Positions 1-5,362 of a stretch of 5,891 bases of DNA are shown piece after piece. Each line of letters begins with the position of its first letter. The first letter of the stretch is position 1. Both the position numbers and the translations under genes were made by a program. The notes below the pieces were generated by a model. The model was not told where the DNA came from. It ran no database searches and saw nothing but the letters and a program-made list of their open reading frames with translations. The stretch lies in NCBI GenBank assembly GCA_002429965.1, contig DJBG01000145.1, positions 33,524 through 39,414 of the forward strand, given 5' to 3'. Source of the stretch: Hungatella sp. UBA5982 (GTDB lineage: Bacteria; Bacillota; Clostridia; Lachnospirales; Lachnospiraceae).

Positions 1-54
1 GTTGGCGCCTTTGGCGAAGGGGATTCCGGCGTAACCATCGTTTCATTTAAGTAA
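1..54 (+). CDS. Possible C-terminal tail of an upstream gene (partial)
   Basis: Reading from the first base, 17 sense codons run to a TAA at 52-54 and end in ...GDSGVTIVSFK. Codon choice is GC-leaning at third positions (GGC, GCC, TCC, ACC, ATC), like the genes that follow, and the hairpin at 72-103 sits where a gene-end structure would be expected. I do not recognise the family, and 17 codons is too short to exclude a chance open frame. If real, the gene runs in the same direction as the response regulator and ends 86 bases before its start codon. Confidence 0.4.
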   Translation, partial: VGAFGEGDSGVTIVSFK

Positions 55-71
55 ATACCTCGTGGGCAGCC

Positions 72-103
72 GCCAAATGGATATGCAGGCATATCCTCCT
101 GGC
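72..103 (+). terminator. Hairpin upstream of the response regulator, possible weak terminator
   Basis: A perfect 7-bp stem, GGATATG (79-85) with CATATCC (90-96), encloses the loop CAGG. It is extended, across a symmetric 3x3 internal loop, by GCCA (72-75) pairing with TGGC (100-103). The downstream side is TTGTCTTTG, only moderately T-rich. It could terminate the upstream gene or act as a regulatory hairpin or operator in the leader of the response regulator gene. Its position between the TAA at 52-54 and the start at 141 fits both. Confidence 0.4.
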
Positions 104-140
104 TTGTCTTTGCGTGAATCATTTGAGAAAGGGGTCCATT

Positions 141-851
141 ATGGCAGAAAAACAGCGGATATTGATTGTAGACGATGACAGCAACATCGCAGAATTAATT
201 TCCCTATATTTGTTAAAAGAATGCTATGAAACAGAAATCGTAGGCGACGGAGAGGAGGCGCTCCGGGTATTCCCGGAGTTCCGTCCCCACCTGGTGCTTT
301 TAGACTTGATGCTTCCCGGCATGGACGGCTACCAGGTCTGCCGGGAAATGCGTTCCTCCTCCCAGGTCCCCATCATCATGCTGTCTGCCAAGGGAGAGGT
401 CTTTGACAAGGTTCTTGGCCTGGAACTGGGCGCTGACGATTATATGATCAAACCCTTTGATTCCAAGGAACTTGTGGCTCGTGTAAAGGCTGTATTAAGG
501 CGTTACCAGACGACCCCTGTTCCTGCCGCTCTCCATACGGACCACCAGGGAGACTATGTGGAATATCCGGATCTCATTGTCAACCTGACGAATTATTCCG
601 TAATCTATATGGGCCATTCCATCGAGATGCCGCCCAAGGAGCTGGAGCTTCTTTATTTCCTGGCGTCCTCACCAAACCAGGTGTTTACAAGAGAGCAGCT
701 TTTGGACCATATCTGGGGATATGAATACATCGGAGATACCAGAACCGTTGATGTCCACATCAAACGGCTCCGGGAAAAAATCAAGGATCACACTGGCTGG
801 GCCCTGACAACGGTTTGGGGAATCGGCTACAAATTCGAGGTAAAAAGGTAA
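141..851 (+). CDS. OmpR/PhoB-family response regulator of a two-component system
   Basis: This is a cytoplasmic DNA-binding regulator of 236 aa, the usual OmpR-family length. The receiver domain spans about residues 5-122. It shows the acidic cluster DDD at 11-13, phospho-acceptor Asp55 in LLDLMLPGMDG, Ser82 at the switch position and Lys104 in the KPF motif. A winged-helix DNA-binding domain spans about 139-234, with the recognition helix around DTRTVDVHIKRLREKI and the typical ending WGIGYKFEV. The ATG at 141 is preferred over an in-frame GTG at 114 because AGAAAGGGG (126-134) lies 6 bases before it. Its likely partner is the histidine kinase at 1931-3337, although the two are now about 1.08 kb apart instead of adjacent. 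The closing codons may derive from an inserted element (see findings). The target genes and the signal cannot be told from sequence. Confidence 0.96.
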   Translation: MAEKQRILIVDDDSNIAELISLYLLKECYETEIVGDGEEALRVFPEFRPHLVLLDLMLPGMDGYQVCREMRSSSQVPIIMLSAKGEVFDKVLGLELGADDYMIKPFDSKELVARVKAVLRRYQTTPVPAALHTDHQGDYVEYPDLIVNLTNYSVIYMGHSIEMPPKELELLYFLASSPNQVFTREQLLDHIWGYEYIGDTRTVDVHIKRLREKIKDHTGWALTTVWGIGYKFEVKR

Positions 852-878
852 CCACCTCTCTGTGGAACGGTTGCAAAA

Positions 879-907
879 GAAAAGGACAGCTACTCGCTGT
901 CCTTTTC
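879..907 (-). terminator. Intrinsic terminator, mainly minus strand, possibly bidirectional
   Basis: A 12-bp perfect stem, GAAAAGGACAGC (879-890) with GCTGTCCTTTTC (896-907), encloses a 5-base loop TACTC. Read on the minus strand, the stem is followed by TTTTGCAA and itself contains a T-run, so it terminates the 51-codon minus-strand gene; the last sense codons of that gene form one arm of the stem. On the plus strand it lies 28 bases after the response regulator stop and could terminate that gene too, with the T-run inside the arm. Confidence 0.8.
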
Positions 908-1045
908 CTCGTAAACATCTCTGTTTTCTTTATATCTCAGTGTGTTTGGCCCCAGGAAATGCCCGGTTCCCCAGTGGTTGTTGAAAGTTTCCACTTCCTC
1001 CGCCACTTCTTTTTCGATTTCTAAATCTTCCTTGTTCTTCTCCAT
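890..1045 (-). CDS. Small highly charged protein of unknown function, 51 aa
   Basis: I do not recognise the family. The start at 1045 is chosen because the near-perfect Shine-Dalgarno GGAGGTGAT (1050-1058) lies just upstream of the ATG. A longer in-frame extension to 1144 has no such site and would read back through a hairpin, so it is rejected. The product is strongly acidic. Its N-terminal half is rich in Glu and Lys (MEKNKEDLEIEKEVAEEVE) and probably helical; the middle carries Asn, His, Trp and Gly (NNHWGTGHFLGPN) and the tail is charged. There is no signal peptide or membrane segment, so it is probably cytoplasmic. It lies antisense to its neighbours in the accessory segment between the response regulator and the kinase. 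The stop codon falls in the loop of its own terminator. The ribosome binding site and terminator together argue for a real gene. Confidence 0.65.
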   Translation of the reverse strand: MEKNKEDLEIEKEVAEEVETFNNHWGTGHFLGPNTLRYKENRDVYEEKDSE

Positions 1046-1104
1046 GTTTATCACCTCCGTGATAGTATGGACGATTGCCAGAAAAATTATTATGGGGAAA
1101 GAGA

Positions 1105-1136
1105 AAACACCCATCGAACTGATTCGACAGGTGTTT
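1105..1136 (-). terminator. Large imperfect hairpin, probable minus-strand terminator
   Basis: Outer arms AAACACC (1105-1111) and GGTGTTT (1130-1136) and inner arms TCGAA (1114-1118) and TTCGA (1123-1127) are separated by a symmetric 2x2 internal loop (CA/CA). The apical loop is CTGA. Read on the minus strand the stem is followed by TTCTCTTTCCCC, a T-rich run suited to intrinsic termination; on the plus strand the following bases are ATAAAC. It would terminate a minus-strand transcript arriving from the 1140-1480 region and insulate the 51-codon gene. A role as a protein binding site is an alternative. Confidence 0.5.
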
Positions 1137-1195
1137 ATAAACAAGGAGGCTCTATATGAACAATTTACTATGAATTTTATGTCGTAGTCATTTTA

Positions 1196-1307
1196 ATCTT
1201 ATACCAATAAGATATAAAGTTTCGACATGTCCTGTGACCATTTTTGATATCTTTTTTAACTTTTTTAACAATTTTATATAACCAAAGATATCGATCAATG
1301 ATCAATC
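1196..1307. repeat. AT-rich cluster of inverted and direct repeats
   Basis: Three separate repeat structures lie within 112 bases. ATCTTAT/ATAAGAT (1196-1202 and 1207-1213) is a perfect 7-bp inverted repeat with loop ACCA. GATATCTTT (1246-1254) and AAAGATATC (1284-1292) form a perfect 9-bp inverted repeat 29 bases apart, with a tandem TTTTTTAAC copy between them. GATCAAT is repeated in tandem at 1293-1306. No convincing gene covers this stretch. In a decayed integrative element such a cluster could be recombinase or excisionase binding sites, but this is inference; AT-rich drift is the alternative. Confidence 0.45.
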
Positions 1308-1476
1308 AGATACTGCAGACTTCATTCGGTAATTCTCTCTTTAGACTTCATTTTTGCTGCTGGCGTCAGTTCAGCTTTATCGCTTTTAAATTCAAACACC
1401 GGCTTCGATATGGTAAATCCTTTTCATTATCTTTATCATCCTATCTTTCTTTCTTCAAGGCTTCTGCCAATACCAT
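1295..1476 (-). pseudogene. Possible decayed minus-strand gene, unrecognised
   Basis: On the minus strand the reading MVLAEALKKER is followed by an in-frame TAG (1441-1443), then by DDKDNEKG. A one-base shift leads into a protein-like hydrophilic stretch containing KPVFEFKSDKAELTPAAKMK and KERITE, then a TGA (1322-1324) and SLQYLIDH before a further stop at 1295-1297. If joined, this gives about 60 residues with two nonsense codons and one frameshift. The composition (Lys, Glu, alternating hydrophobics) looks coding, but the open stretches are short and I cannot name a family. An overlapping plus-strand open frame is hydrophobic and Ser/Phe-rich, as expected of an antisense shadow. Confidence 0.25.
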
Positions 1477-1486
1477 TATAACCTAT

Positions 1487-1791
1487 CTTGAGATTCATAG
1501 GCTTTGGATTGATAATGAAAAAAGGGGAACCCTAAAGCCACAGACACGAATTTGTTACTATAAAGAGTAAAATTTATCAACTCCTATCTTGGAAATATAA
1601 AACCGATTAATATTCAAAAATCCCATATAGAGAAAATAAGAAGTGACTTAATTACCGAAAAGATGTATACTAAATCTAATTACGTCTTAGTTCTTCGATC
1701 CGCCTTGCAGTATGCGCCGGAGGACGGGATCGTCTTCAAAGATGTAGCAGCATCCATTAGGCGCCTAAAATATAGCCGCCAATCATTTTAA
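1487..1791 (+). pseudogene. Tyrosine recombinase (phage/ICE integrase) fragment, frameshifted and truncated
   Basis: Two adjoining plus-strand frames read as parts of the core-binding (SAM-like) domain of a tyrosine integrase. The first, 1487-1567, gives LEIHRLWIDNEKRGTLKPQT and CYYKE; the second, 1567-1788, gives KFINSYLGNIKPINIQKSHI, then VLVLRSALQYAPEDGIVFKD and VAASIRRLKYS. In integrases of this family the order 'TxKPxT ... YLGNIKL.. IQ ... LRSALNYAVEDGLI.KNPA' is familiar. Restoring one missing base near 1567 would join the frames as YYKE-V-KFINSYLGN, so a single-base deletion explains the break. The N-terminal arm-binding domain and the whole C-terminal catalytic domain (Arg, His, Arg, His and Tyr residues) are missing, and a TAA closes the frame at 1789-1791. 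The fragment cannot be active. It marks the surrounding DNA as the remnant of an integrative element. Confidence 0.65.
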
Positions 1792-1828
1792 TTCCTGGAT
1801 GTAAATTTTGATAAGATGGAGTAGCTTT

Positions 1829-1930
1829 ATGAATCAGTCAAATAATAGTCAATTAATAAATTTGTCCCTCTCAGGTTTGCATAAATACGGCATTCTTATA
1901 GAGTGCTATGGTTTTGAGGTGAAACTCTAG
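1829..1930 (+). CDS. Short reading frame abutting the kinase; possible displaced response-regulator tail
   Basis: A 33-codon frame starts at ATG 1829, with GGAG at 1818-1821 7 bases before it, and stops with TAG at 1928-1930, directly followed by the kinase ATG. The product (MNQSNNSQLINLSLSGLHKY, then GILIECYGFEVKL) has no recognisable domain. Its end, YGFEVKL-stop, resembles the end of the response regulator, YKFEVKR-stop, with five of seven residues the same and several codons differing at third positions only. I therefore think the last codons are the ancestral 3' end of the regulator gene and the rest is element DNA that happens to be open. If translated, it could couple translation into the kinase. 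Confidence 0.3.
   Translation: MNQSNNSQLINLSLSGLHKYGILIECYGFEVKL
1916..1922 (+). promoter_or_regulatory. Ribosome binding site of the histidine kinase
   Basis: GAGGTGA lies 8 bases before the ATG at 1931. It lies within the final Glu-Val-Lys codons of the preceding short frame, the arrangement expected when a kinase start was once embedded in the 3' end of its response regulator gene. Confidence 0.7.
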
Positions 1931-3337
1931 ATGACACATTCTCTCTATTATAAATTCATCCTTGGCTATCTGCTGTTCGGCCTCCTTGGATTTGTGACCA
2001 TTGCCACCTTTTCTTCTGAAATCACGGACCAGTATCTCCTTGGCCGCCGTTCCGAAGCCCTGTATGACGAAGCCAATCAGATCGCTTCCTCCTACAGCGG
2101 CATGTACCAAGGCAAGGACATGAAGCTGACCTCCTCCTATCCCGAGTTGGTGAAAGAGGGCAATTATCTCCATGCACAGATATGGATCGTTGACCGGCAA
2201 GGCAAAGTGGTGTCCGACAGTGCACAGTCTGACAAACAGGGACAGGTCATTGAAAACTTCGACCCTACCTCAATGGGCAACAAGTCCTACAGCATCGGCG
2301 ATTACTATCACCAGTTCTCCTATGATGTCCTCAGCGTCCATGCGCCCATTACGGGGAACTATAACACCTATGGCTATGTGGTGATCCACCTGCCCTTATC
2401 CTATTTAAAAATGGAGAGAGACGGGATTTTAAACATCGTTTATGTCACATCAGCGGTGGTGTTTGGCCTTTCCCTTATTATCCTCCTGGTTTTTACTAAA
2501 AATGTATATTTTCCTCTTAAAAAAATCACGGCAGGAGCAAACGAATACGCCCAGGGAAACTTAGCGCACCATATTGAGGTGAATACAAGAGATGAAATGG
2601 GCTATCTGGCCGCTACACTTAACTATATGTCCACCGAGCTTGGGAAGATGGAGGAATATCAGAAAACCTTTATTGCCAACGTTTCCCATGACTTCCGCTC
2701 TCCATTAACCTCCATTAAGGGGTATCTGGAAGCCATCCTTGACGGAACCATACCGCCGGAGATGCATGAGAAATATTTGAACAGGGTCATTTCAGAAACA
2801 GACCGGCTGAACAAGCTGACCCAGGGGCTGCTGACTCTTAATTCCCTGGACAGTAAGGGGTATTTAAACCGTACAAACTTTGACATCAACCGGGTTATCA
2901 AGGATACCGTCGCTTCTTTTGAAGGAACATGCAGTGATAGAAACATCACCTTTGATTTGACCTTTTCTGAAAGCATTCAGATGGTTTATGCGGACCTTGG
3001 GAAGATACAGCAGGTGCTCTATAATCTGATAGATAATGCCATAAAATTCAGCCATGCAGATTCCACCATCTACATACAGGCTTCAGTAAAGTATGAGAAG
3101 ATCTTTGTATCCATTAAAGATACGGGAATCGGCATCCCAAAGGAAAGCTTAAAAAAGATCTGGGATAGGTTCTATAAATCAGACTTATCCAGGGGAAAGG
3201 ATAAGAAGGGCACCGGACTTGGCCTTGCCATTGTCAGGGAGATCATCCAGTCCCACGGAGAAAATATTGATGTGGTCAGCACGGAAGGGGTCGGATCAGA
3301 GTTCATTTTCAGCCTGCCTAAGGCCGGAGCTCCATAG
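1931..3337 (+). CDS. Membrane sensor histidine kinase (HAMP, HisKA, HATPase)
   Basis: This 468-aa inner-membrane sensor autophosphorylates on His and passes the phosphate to a response regulator Asp, most likely Asp55 of the OmpR-type regulator at 141-851. A first membrane segment spans about residues 8-28, an extracytoplasmic sensing region about 29-166 and a second membrane segment about 167-189. A HAMP linker (about 190-243) follows. The H-box FIANVSHDFRSPLTSIKGYL carries phospho-acceptor His253. The ATPase domain has the N-box QQVLYNLIDNAIKFS (360-374), G1 DTGIGI (397-402), F-box WDRFYK (411-416) and G2 GTGLGLAI (427-434). All catalytic motifs are intact and the length is normal. The start is fixed by GAGGTGA 8 bases upstream. 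The sensing region has no recognisable ligand motif, so the signal is unknown. Since the insertion lies between it and the regulator, kinase expression may now depend on a promoter inside 852-1900. Confidence 0.96.
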   Translation: MTHSLYYKFILGYLLFGLLGFVTIATFSSEITDQYLLGRRSEALYDEANQIASSYSGMYQGKDMKLTSSYPELVKEGNYLHAQIWIVDRQGKVVSDSAQSDKQGQVIENFDPTSMGNKSYSIGDYYHQFSYDVLSVHAPITGNYNTYGYVVIHLPLSYLKMERDGILNIVYVTSAVVFGLSLIILLVFTKNVYFPLKKITAGANEYAQGNLAHHIEVNTRDEMGYLAATLNYMSTELGKMEEYQKTFIANVSHDFRSPLTSIKGYLEAILDGTIPPEMHEKYLNRVISETDRLNKLTQGLLTLNSLDSKGYLNRTNFDINRVIKDTVASFEGTCSDRNITFDLTFSESIQMVYADLGKIQQVLYNLIDNAIKFSHADSTIYIQASVKYEKIFVSIKDTGIGIPKESLKKIWDRFYKSDLSRGKDKKGTGLGLAIVREIIQSHGENIDVVSTEGVGSEFIFSLPKAGAP

Positions 3338-3477
3338 CATAGGGAATTGATTCGTACAAAGAAGTAATCTCCAGCAATAGGAAAAATTGCAGATCATACG
3401 AACTCACAGTTAAAATCGTACAAGACAATTAATGTACTAACTCTTTTTTCTTAATCTCGACCATAGTCTTTGAAATT

Positions 3478-3510
3478 ACAAGCACCTCTATTAAAAACAG
3501 AGGTGCTTGT
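3478..3510. terminator. Bidirectional terminator-like hairpin between convergent genes
   Basis: ACAAGCACCTCT (3478-3489) and AGAGGTGCTTGT (3499-3510) form a perfect 12-bp stem with a 9-base loop ATTAAAAAC. It lies 140 bases after the kinase stop and 28 bases after the minus-strand binding protein stop, as expected of a shared terminator for convergent genes. The T-tracts are weak on both sides (TTGTTCCC on plus, TTGTAATTTC on minus), so efficiency is uncertain. Confidence 0.75.
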
Positions 3511-3538
3511 TCCCACTTAATAACCCAAGCGGCGAATA

Positions 3539-5251
3539 TTACTTTCCGTTGGTGCTATCTCCAAAAAACTCCTGCCATTTAGCAGTGCGCTCGTCGATGA
3601 CGGCCTGGGCGCCGCTTGCTAGGTAATCAGCAAAACCGCTGTCAAATATAGCATCAAATTTATCCACGGAGGCTGAAACAGCCTGATCTAAGAAAGCATC
3701 CCGTTTTACCCTAAGAGATTCCTCTATACCGGATTCCGCCTCTATATCTCCCAGATTATAGTGCTTAGGAAAGAAGCCGTCAGTCATTGAAGCGTAATAA
3801 GCTTTTGTGATAATATCAGAGGAAACCGTATCATAACCCAAGGCCACTGTTTTTAGAGTTGTTTCCTCGTCTTTCATCTTCAGCCCGTTGATCGTAAGAG
3901 TATAGTCAGTGTTGTTTATGGAATTCATGATTTTCTCACCGGTGACGGACAAGGTTTTGACCGCACCGTCGCCCTGTGTCTCACAGGTTACACCTTCTTC
4001 GCCGAACTGTAAAAATAAACGATTATCCATTTGACTGATCCAGTCTAAGTAAAGTGCCGAAGCCACAGGTTCGTTGTTTGTAGCCGGGAAAAATATTTTT
4101 CTGTCAGTCCCTGCGGGGCTGTAGATGTATTTGCGTCTTGCACCCGTATCATCCTGAAAGGGGTCAATAGCAACCATTCCAGCCTCTTCATCTCCGGTGG
4201 CACGCTGTATGTTTGCCTGGATGGAGTCTTCGCCGTTTCTGTAAGGGTAATCCCAGTTAGGACCAATGGAAGCGCCTACATAACCAGCTTTAATCATATT
4301 GTCCTCCGTGGGGTCTCCGGTGGGATAAATCCCGAAATCTTTCCATATCAGGCCATCGTTATACCATTTGTTCAACAGCCGGTAGCCCTCTTTGACATTG
4401 GGATAGGTCATCAGTCTGTCACTGGCAAAATTATTGATGTAATAATCCTTTTCGGTCATGGACGTAGGTACAAAGGAGCCTACTAAGGGCTGGGCACGCC
4501 ATCCGGCGTCAAAACTATAGGCAAGCGGTACCAGCTTTGCTGCATCCGCCCCCAACAGCATATCGGCATTATCCTTAAAAGCATACAGCATAGTCTCAAA
4601 TTCTTCCAGAGTTGTCGGTTCTTTCATGTTCAGCTTTTTGAGCCAATCCGCCCGGACAAAGGTGCATAAAGTCGCCTGATTGGCCCGCAGAGACTCTATT
4701 GCGTATATGGAGCCGGCTTTCGGGTCCTTATTATAATACAAATTCTCTTCACCCAAAAGTTCCCAAAGATTTGGTAAAACATCTTTGTAATCTTCAAGAA
4801 TCGGCGCCATATCCACGACTGCACCCATAGCTGAGTAAGTGGAAACCACCGGATAGGAGTAGGATACACAGATGTCTGGAGCAGAACCACCTGCTAAAAG
4901 ATTGTTGATCTGCTCTGTCTCCGTCCAGCGAGGTACGGGTATAAACTCTACCTCTATATTATGATCCCGCAGCATTCCCTCTTTGATATAATTGGTATAA
5001 TAATTATCCTCCGGCTTGGAACCGCCGTCATTGGCGCGGTCATAGACCTCCACGGTGATCTTTGTCGTCTCTTTCATGCGCACACCATCCAGTTCCTGGT
5101 GGATCCCTGCCTTGCCGCTGTCCATAGCTGCGGCAGTCTTCTGTGCCGGATCCGGTTCATTCCCAGACGTTTTCTCCTCTCCCTTGCTGCATGCGGTCAA
5201 CGCAAAAGCCAATACAACTCCTGCTATCATTAAGCACTGTTTTTTCTTCAT
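3539..5251 (-). CDS. ABC transporter extracellular solute-binding lipoprotein (family 1-like)
   Basis: This 570-aa protein should be anchored outside the membrane and deliver a substrate, probably an oligosaccharide, to an ABC importer. The N-terminus MKKKQCLMIAGVVLAFALTA is a lipoprotein signal peptide with lipobox LTAC and lipidated Cys21, followed by a polar Ser/Lys/Glu-rich linker. Family features include NNLLAGGSAPDICVSYSYPV near residue 130, the 'YAIES' and 'FVRADWLKKLNM' segments, and 'NEPVASALYLDWISQ' in the second lobe. The length matches the long LipO/YtcQ-type subgroup associated with complex-carbohydrate uptake. The start at 5251 is chosen because AAGGAGGA (5257-5264) lies 5 bases upstream; an in-frame extension to 5341 has no support and would bury the signal peptide. 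The AraC-type gene lies 111 bases upstream on the same strand and may regulate it. No permease or ATPase gene is in the window. Substrate is not determinable. Confidence 0.92.
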   Translation of the reverse strand: MKKKQCLMIAGVVLAFALTACSKGEEKTSGNEPDPAQKTAAAMDSGKAGIHQELDGVRMKETTKITVEVYDRANDGGSKPEDNYYTNYIKEGMLRDHNIEVEFIPVPRWTETEQINNLLAGGSAPDICVSYSYPVVSTYSAMGAVVDMAPILEDYKDVLPNLWELLGEENLYYNKDPKAGSIYAIESLRANQATLCTFVRADWLKKLNMKEPTTLEEFETMLYAFKDNADMLLGADAAKLVPLAYSFDAGWRAQPLVGSFVPTSMTEKDYYINNFASDRLMTYPNVKEGYRLLNKWYNDGLIWKDFGIYPTGDPTEDNMIKAGYVGASIGPNWDYPYRNGEDSIQANIQRATGDEEAGMVAIDPFQDDTGARRKYIYSPAGTDRKIFFPATNNEPVASALYLDWISQMDNRLFLQFGEEGVTCETQGDGAVKTLSVTGEKIMNSINNTDYTLTINGLKMKDEETTLKTVALGYDTVSSDIITKAYYASMTDGFFPKHYNLGDIEAESGIEESLRVKRDAFLDQAVSASVDKFDAIFDSGFADYLASGAQAVIDERTAKWQEFFGDSTNGK

Positions 5252-5256
5252 TTTGC

Positions 5257-5264
5257 TCCTCCTT
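5257..5264 (-). promoter_or_regulatory. Ribosome binding site fixing the start of the binding protein
   Basis: On the minus strand AAGGAGGA lies 5 bases before the ATG at 5251. This near-ideal site selects the short, signal-peptide start over the upstream in-frame methionine at 5341. Confidence 0.8.
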
Positions 5265-5362
5265 ATTATAACGAAACTGCCCCCATAGCGGACTTTCCCC
5301 CCGGGCACGTTCACGCAAAATGCGGCTGCGCGCCAGGTCACCTTCCATTTATTCCTTAAGTC

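Noticed and set aside
1050..1090. A sporulation sigma-E-like promoter (ATAATTT, 14 bases, CATACTAT on the minus strand) in front of the 51-codon gene.
   Set aside because: The predicted start point would fall inside the Shine-Dalgarno sequence, leaving almost no usable leader, so the match is probably chance.
1112..1129. A LexA/SOS box suggested by CGAACTGATTCG.
   Set aside because: The half-sites are too closely spaced for the Gram-positive consensus CGAAC-N4-GTTCG, and the pairing is better explained by the hairpin.
1244..1570. A 108-codon plus-strand open frame.
   Set aside because: Its first two thirds are Ser/Phe-rich and look antisense; only the final part, from about 1487, is coding, as part of the integrase remnant.
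3368..3454. A 28-codon plus-strand frame after the kinase containing IADHTNSQLKSYKTINVLTL.
   Set aside because: It vaguely resembles a transporter helix, but it lacks a start codon and is too short to separate from chance.
5265..5270. Perfect TATAAT on the minus strand just before the solute-binding gene.
   Set aside because: It touches the ribosome binding site, so transcription would start within that site, and no -35 element lies 16-18 bases upstream.
5157..5348. A 63-codon minus-strand frame overlapping the start of the solute-binding gene.
   Set aside because: It overlaps the signal peptide region in another frame, and no ribosome binding site fits its start better than chance.
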